From the NCBI GenBank assembly GCA_037013685.1, contig CM072893.1, positions 23,021,736-23,085,735 on the forward strand: DNA of 64,000 bases, written 5' to 3'. Source of the DNA: Acridotheres tristis (lineage: Eukaryota; Chordata; Aves; Passeriformes; Sturnidae). The position numbers and the translations under genes were made by a program. The notes beneath the pieces are model-generated. The model searched no databases and was not told the origin of the DNA. It was given only the letters and a program-made list of their open reading frames with translations. Numbering within the stretch: position 1 is the stretch's first letter; each line of letters begins with the position of its first letter. Below, in pieces: positions 62,265 through 64,000 of the stretch.

Positions 62265-62640
62265 AGACAGCTCTCCCGGCAGCTGAGAGCAGTCTCGGCT
62301 GGATTTGCCCCCAGACGCAAGAAAGCCTTGGACAGATAATTCATCGTGCAGCCCGATGCAGCCGAGACAAGGCCAGGAGCTGTACAGAGCAAAAATAAAA
62401 AAGTCACCGGGACTCCCCATATCATATATATATCAGCCAGCAACAGCTCCATCGGGAACAAAGGTATTCAAGCATTGGAAAGAGAGTGCTTAGCAGTAAA
62501 ATAGGTCCTGGAAGCCCTCGGGCACTATTTACTGGGGAATGAATCTACCTTGGTGACTGATTGCAGCCTTTTAACCTGGATAAATCAGATGACAGATAAG
62601 AGTGTCTCCCAGGTAGCCCTGCCGGCAGGTACCTCCATTA
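62265..62640. promoter_or_regulatory. Strong candidate conserved noncoding element
   Basis: A repeat-free block with retained CpGs (agacgcaag, attcatcgtgc, cccgatgcagccgag, caccggga, ccatcggg) mixed with A/T cores (gacagataattc, gcaaaaataaaaaag, catatcatatatatatc) and an agcagtaaaatagg segment. Open frames on both strands are short and unlike known proteins. Second best CNE candidate of the upstream flank. Confidence 0.43.
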
Positions 62641-63753
62641 CAGCCCCATCCATTTCAGCCAGCTACCAGGGGACTCTTAGCCTGCTGTGTGGGGTGAGCC
62701 CTGTGCTGGGATCAGTTGGCACAGGTGCCTACTAGTTTTTGGAGCACCTCTGCTCTTCTCTGTATGTCAGGGAAGGCAAGGAAGCCTTTTTCAGCCAGAG
62801 AAGAAGCAAAAGCAGCTGCAAAGCTGAGGACTCATCCCTCCCTGTCTCTGTAAATCCAAAGCATCCCATACCCCAGACTACTGCTGGGGATGGGGAAAGG
62901 ACATGCAATAGATCCCAACATAGGTTTCTGGGCTGTACCACTCCAGCACACTTTTCTCATCTGCAGAGGGAACCTTCCAGGCTGCTTGCAGCAGGACCCA
63001 TCACAGTTTCTGAATCAGCCTATATCACATCTGAGAGATGGCAGAGACAGAGCCATCCCCAAAGCCACTTATACTGCAAGGACAGCCATCAGCTGGGAAA
63101 GAAGCTTGATTTATATAAGGACACTTACAAGTCGTGAGTGCTCACAGGCAGGAGTGAACAGGTAGGCTGTCCCAGTCTTTCATTTTGAGAGATGCCCTGT
63201 CTGCCACCCCATGGCACATATTAACTAGGATTCAAGTATCTGTAAGATGCACCTTCCCTGCTTATCCTGTCCCAGAGACAAGCTGCAGGGACTGAGTCTT
63301 CCATCTCCCCGTGTGGCTCTTCAGCAAAGCAGTCAGGAGCTGTGGCAGTGCTGCACAGCAGTGCCATGAACGTGTCCTGGCCATGCCCTGTCCATGTGCT
63401 TTCAAGCTCAGGGCATGCAGAGCTGGTTTTGCATGCACAGGTCAGCCACAGCCCAGCCAAGGAATTGGCACAGGTTAATAGCATCAGAGTCTGCCCCATG
63501 CAGGCTGTTGCTGCTCCTTTGTGTTTTCCTGCCTGTTTTTTCCCTTCGAGTGCTCAAAACTTGCAAGCACACATGTAACATGTAAAATTTCACCCACTGC
63601 AAAGTCTAGGTACCATACTATCCCGTTTCAGTTCCTAATGCCTTTTATTGCTGTTTCAGCCCGTGGAGGGCCCCAGTGACTCAACACTCACCCTGCAACT
63701 CTCCTGACACAGAAAGGAGTGCTCATGAGGAACACTGACATTTCAACAGCCAC

Positions 63754-63772
63754 TTGAGCAATTAGTGCTCAA
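63754..63772. repeat. 7-bp-stem inverted repeat around ATTAG
   Basis: TTGAGCA-ATTAG-TGCTCAA: a perfect short inverted repeat whose spacer is itself a homeodomain core. It may be a dimer site; too short to stand alone. Confidence 0.5.
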
Positions 63773-64000
63773 TACATCCCTTTATCTTGCAAAAAGAAGA
63801 ACTAGTCCCTTCCACAATGCAGCTTGCCCACGAGCACGTTTCTGGGGCAGAGTAGGGACCCTGTCACCTTTCTTCTCCTGCTTTATAGTTTTGAGGAAGA
63901 ACACAAAAGGCACAAACAGGTGTTCTAGCACCTTATAACCCAATCCTGTGCTCTGCTGCTCTCTCCAGCACAGCTCCCACTCCGGGCCAGATGCTGATGT

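Larger units (their letters stand above)
50111..64000. other. Intergenic flank upstream of BTRC
   Basis: About 13.9 kb with no gene I can support on either strand. Base composition is visibly more G+C-rich than the BTRC introns. The open frames present (longest about 160 codons, for example 53781-54257 and 59154-59636) show no family resemblance and look like chance. Several CNE-like blocks are listed separately. Between them (50.9-51.6, 52.8-54.6, 55.0-57.1, 57.5-58.9, 59.2-62.2, 62.7-64.0 kb) I see only short repeats. In other vertebrates this flank leads towards LBX1. Confidence 0.75.

Noticed and set aside
1..64000. tRNA, snRNA, microRNA or other small RNA genes
   Set aside because: No B-box-like GGTTCGAATCC, U6-like or long perfect stem-loop structure was found by eye; a covariance-model scan would be needed to exclude them.

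Overview
The window is nuclear vertebrate DNA, most likely from a bird. It is AT-rich, intron-dominated sequence with very few interspersed repeats. I see no Alu, B1 or L1, only decayed CR1/L3-type LINE and MIR-like fragments of the kind found in sauropsids, plus short simple repeats. There is no bacterial, phage or CRISPR content. The only protein-coding gene I can support is the 5' part of BTRC (beta-TrCP1, the F-box/WD40 substrate-recognition subunit of an SCF ubiquitin ligase), lying on the minus strand.

Three coding exons can be read, all in phase 0 with canonical AG/GT borders. Exon 1 (49521-49568) encodes the 16-residue N-terminus MDPAEAVLQEKALKFM and sits in a CpG island. Exon 2 (22165-22272) is the 36-codon exon that human transcripts include or skip. 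Exon 3 (892-969) has 26 codons. Together they give residues 1-78. The dimerisation domain, F-box and WD40 repeats must lie off the left edge. Intron 1 is about 27.2 kb, intron 2 about 21.2 kb, and part of intron 3 fills positions 1-891.

Region by region: 1-22 kb holds exon 3 and intron 2, with a GAGCA pentanucleotide array (2.3 kb), candidate conserved noncoding elements (CNEs) near 5.2-5.8 and 12.2-12.6 kb, and an intronic CpG island at 15.9-16.3 kb. That island abuts a homeodomain-site-rich block with two palindromic paired-class P3 sites and an 18-bp perfect palindrome. The 22-49.5 kb stretch is exon 2 and intron 1, with a pair of RFX X-box motifs (32.1 kb), a MIR (34.5 kb), an old LINE (39.5-40.5 kb) and several candidate CNEs. 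The 49.15-50.1 kb stretch is the BTRC CpG-island promoter with NRF1 and ZNF143-type sites. The 50.1-64 kb stretch is the upstream intergenic flank. It is visibly more GC-rich than the introns, carries no gene I can support, and holds several candidate CNEs, the best at about 58.95-59.18 and 62.27-62.64 kb.

In vertebrates BTRC lies between LBX1 (upstream) and POLL/DPCD/FBXW4/FGF8 (downstream), a known developmental regulatory block. The CNE-like patches are therefore more likely long-range enhancers for LBX1 or FGF8 than BTRC-specific elements. That is inference: no alignment was possible. I found no convincing new biological system. The strongest leads are the intronic CpG island with its P3/palindrome cluster, the tandem X-boxes, and the weak donor of the cassette exon.
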